6,410 nucleotides of DNA, taken from NCBI GenBank assembly GCA_964588535.1, contig CAZPQA010000153.1, forward strand, positions 1-6,410, given 5' to 3'. The stretch comes from NaphS2 sp964588535. Lineage in GTDB: Bacteria > Desulfobacterota > DSM-4660 > Desulfatiglandales > Desulfatiglandaceae. The notes beneath the pieces were generated by a model. The model saw only the letters and a list, made by a program, of their open reading frames with translations, had not been told where the DNA came from and did no database searches. Position numbers and translations under genes: made by a program. The number at the start of each line of letters is the position of its first letter. The first letter of the stretch is position 1. Shown here piece after piece: positions 5,853-6,410 of the stretch.

Positions 5853-6410
5853 TCATTCTTTCAATAGCAATGCCTCGGCTTTCTTCTGTGCATCCCCAAT
5901 GGCCCTTTCCACTTGGCGGCAGTACCCGGGTATTTTCGAGGTGTCGGCTTTTTTCGGGAAATAGAGGGGTTTGTCAACCCATACCACCTGGCGGGAAAAT
6001 GGCATGGGAAGATAGCTTTGGTTCCAGGATTTCTTAAATACAAATCTATTTGATCCCGCCACCCCTACCGGGAAGAGGGGGACCCCTGATTTCTGAACCA
6101 CCCGGATAATCCCCGGTTTACAAACGCCCCGAGGACCCTGCGGTCCGTCCACTGCCAGCACCACCGCATGACCTCCTTTGACAGCCTTAATGAGTGCCAG
6201 AAGTCCCCCTACGGCACCTCGGGAAGAGGATCCCCGGGTGACGCGATATCCCAGCACTGTGGCACCTTTTGCCATGATTGCGCCATCTTTGGAATGGCTT
6301 ACCAGGATGGTGGGGCCGATGTGCCCGAAACGGGGGATAAGCGCCAATTCATCCCCATGCCAGTGCGCGATGCCGCAGGGACCCCTTGTGGTTTGTTCTA
6401 CCCCTATGGC
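5853..6410 (-). CDS. DUF374 lysophospholipid-acyltransferase-like protein (5' end cut by window edge)
   Basis: 185 residues are visible. The frame is open through the right edge, so the N-terminus lies outside; an in-frame TTG at 6345-6347 would split a conserved region and is not the start. The visible part begins in the acyltransferase block with HWHGDEL (probable catalytic histidine region), then LVSHSKDGAIMA, RGSSSRGAV, a basic-rich helix, and AVDGPQGPRGV, the DUF374 hallmarks. Later it has GVPLFPVGVAGS and a SWNQ segment. Family members are membrane-associated and related to the LpxL and PlsC acyltransferases; some act in lipid A or phospholipid acylation, but the acceptor here cannot be told. 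The C-terminus ends in a short charged helix (AQKKAEALLLKE). It converges on the lipoprotein gene. Its envelope role would fit the neighbourhood, though it is on the opposite strand and need not be related. Confidence 0.85.
   Translation of the reverse strand, partial: AIGVEQTTRGPCGIAHWHGDELALIPRFGHIGPTILVSHSKDGAIMAKGATVLGYRVTRGSSSRGAVGGLLALIKAVKGGHAVVLAVDGPQGPRGVCKPGIIRVVQKSGVPLFPVGVAGSNRFVFKKSWNQSYLPMPFSRQVVWVDKPLYFPKKADTSKIPGYCRQVERAIGDAQKKAEALLLKE

Overview
The window looks like a chromosomal segment of a delta-proteobacterium in the broad sense, most likely an anaerobic sulfate-reducer-type Desulfobacterales relative. This is an inference from gene content: a B12-binding radical SAM enzyme, a D-cysteine desulfhydrase family enzyme, a DUF2914 protein, a CdaA-type diadenylate cyclase joined to YbbR repeats, an SLT_4-type lipoprotein and a DUF374 acyltransferase. 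There is no rRNA, tRNA, CRISPR array or mobile element in the window. Base composition appears even, apart from one AT-rich divergent intergenic region.

Left half (1-3002, minus strand). Three genes read right to left in a tight operon: a small HD-domain hydrolase (2403-3002), a PLP-dependent D-cysteine desulfhydrase family enzyme (1369-2406, overlapping the HD gene by 4 bases as ATGA), and a B12-binding-domain radical SAM protein (1-1354, cut by the left edge). The radical SAM gene follows 14 bases after the desulfhydrase, and its Shine-Dalgarno overlaps that gene's stop codon.

Centre (3003-3271). A 269-base AT-rich divergent spacer holds a good sigma-70-type promoter for the rightward genes (TTGAAA, 17 bases, TATGCT) and a weaker one for the leftward operon.

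Right half (3272-5832, plus strand). Three closely packed genes form an apparent envelope operon: an exported DUF2914 protein; a GTG-started membrane protein that combines a complete CdaA-type diadenylate cyclase with a second membrane segment and two YbbR-like repeats; and a predicted lipoprotein lytic transglycosylase. In Firmicutes the cyclase (cdaA) and its YbbR regulator (cdaR) are separate genes, usually followed by glmM. Here they are one polypeptide, and a peptidoglycan-cleaving enzyme comes next. The natural reading is a c-di-AMP synthase whose periplasmic half can contact the envelope, co-expressed with two exported proteins. The functional link is inference.

Right edge (5853-6410, minus strand). 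A DUF374/lysophospholipid-acyltransferase-like gene converges on the lipoprotein gene with only 20 bases between them, and its 5' end lies outside the window.

No wholly new system is evident. The most noteworthy item is the cyclase-YbbR fusion and its exported neighbours.
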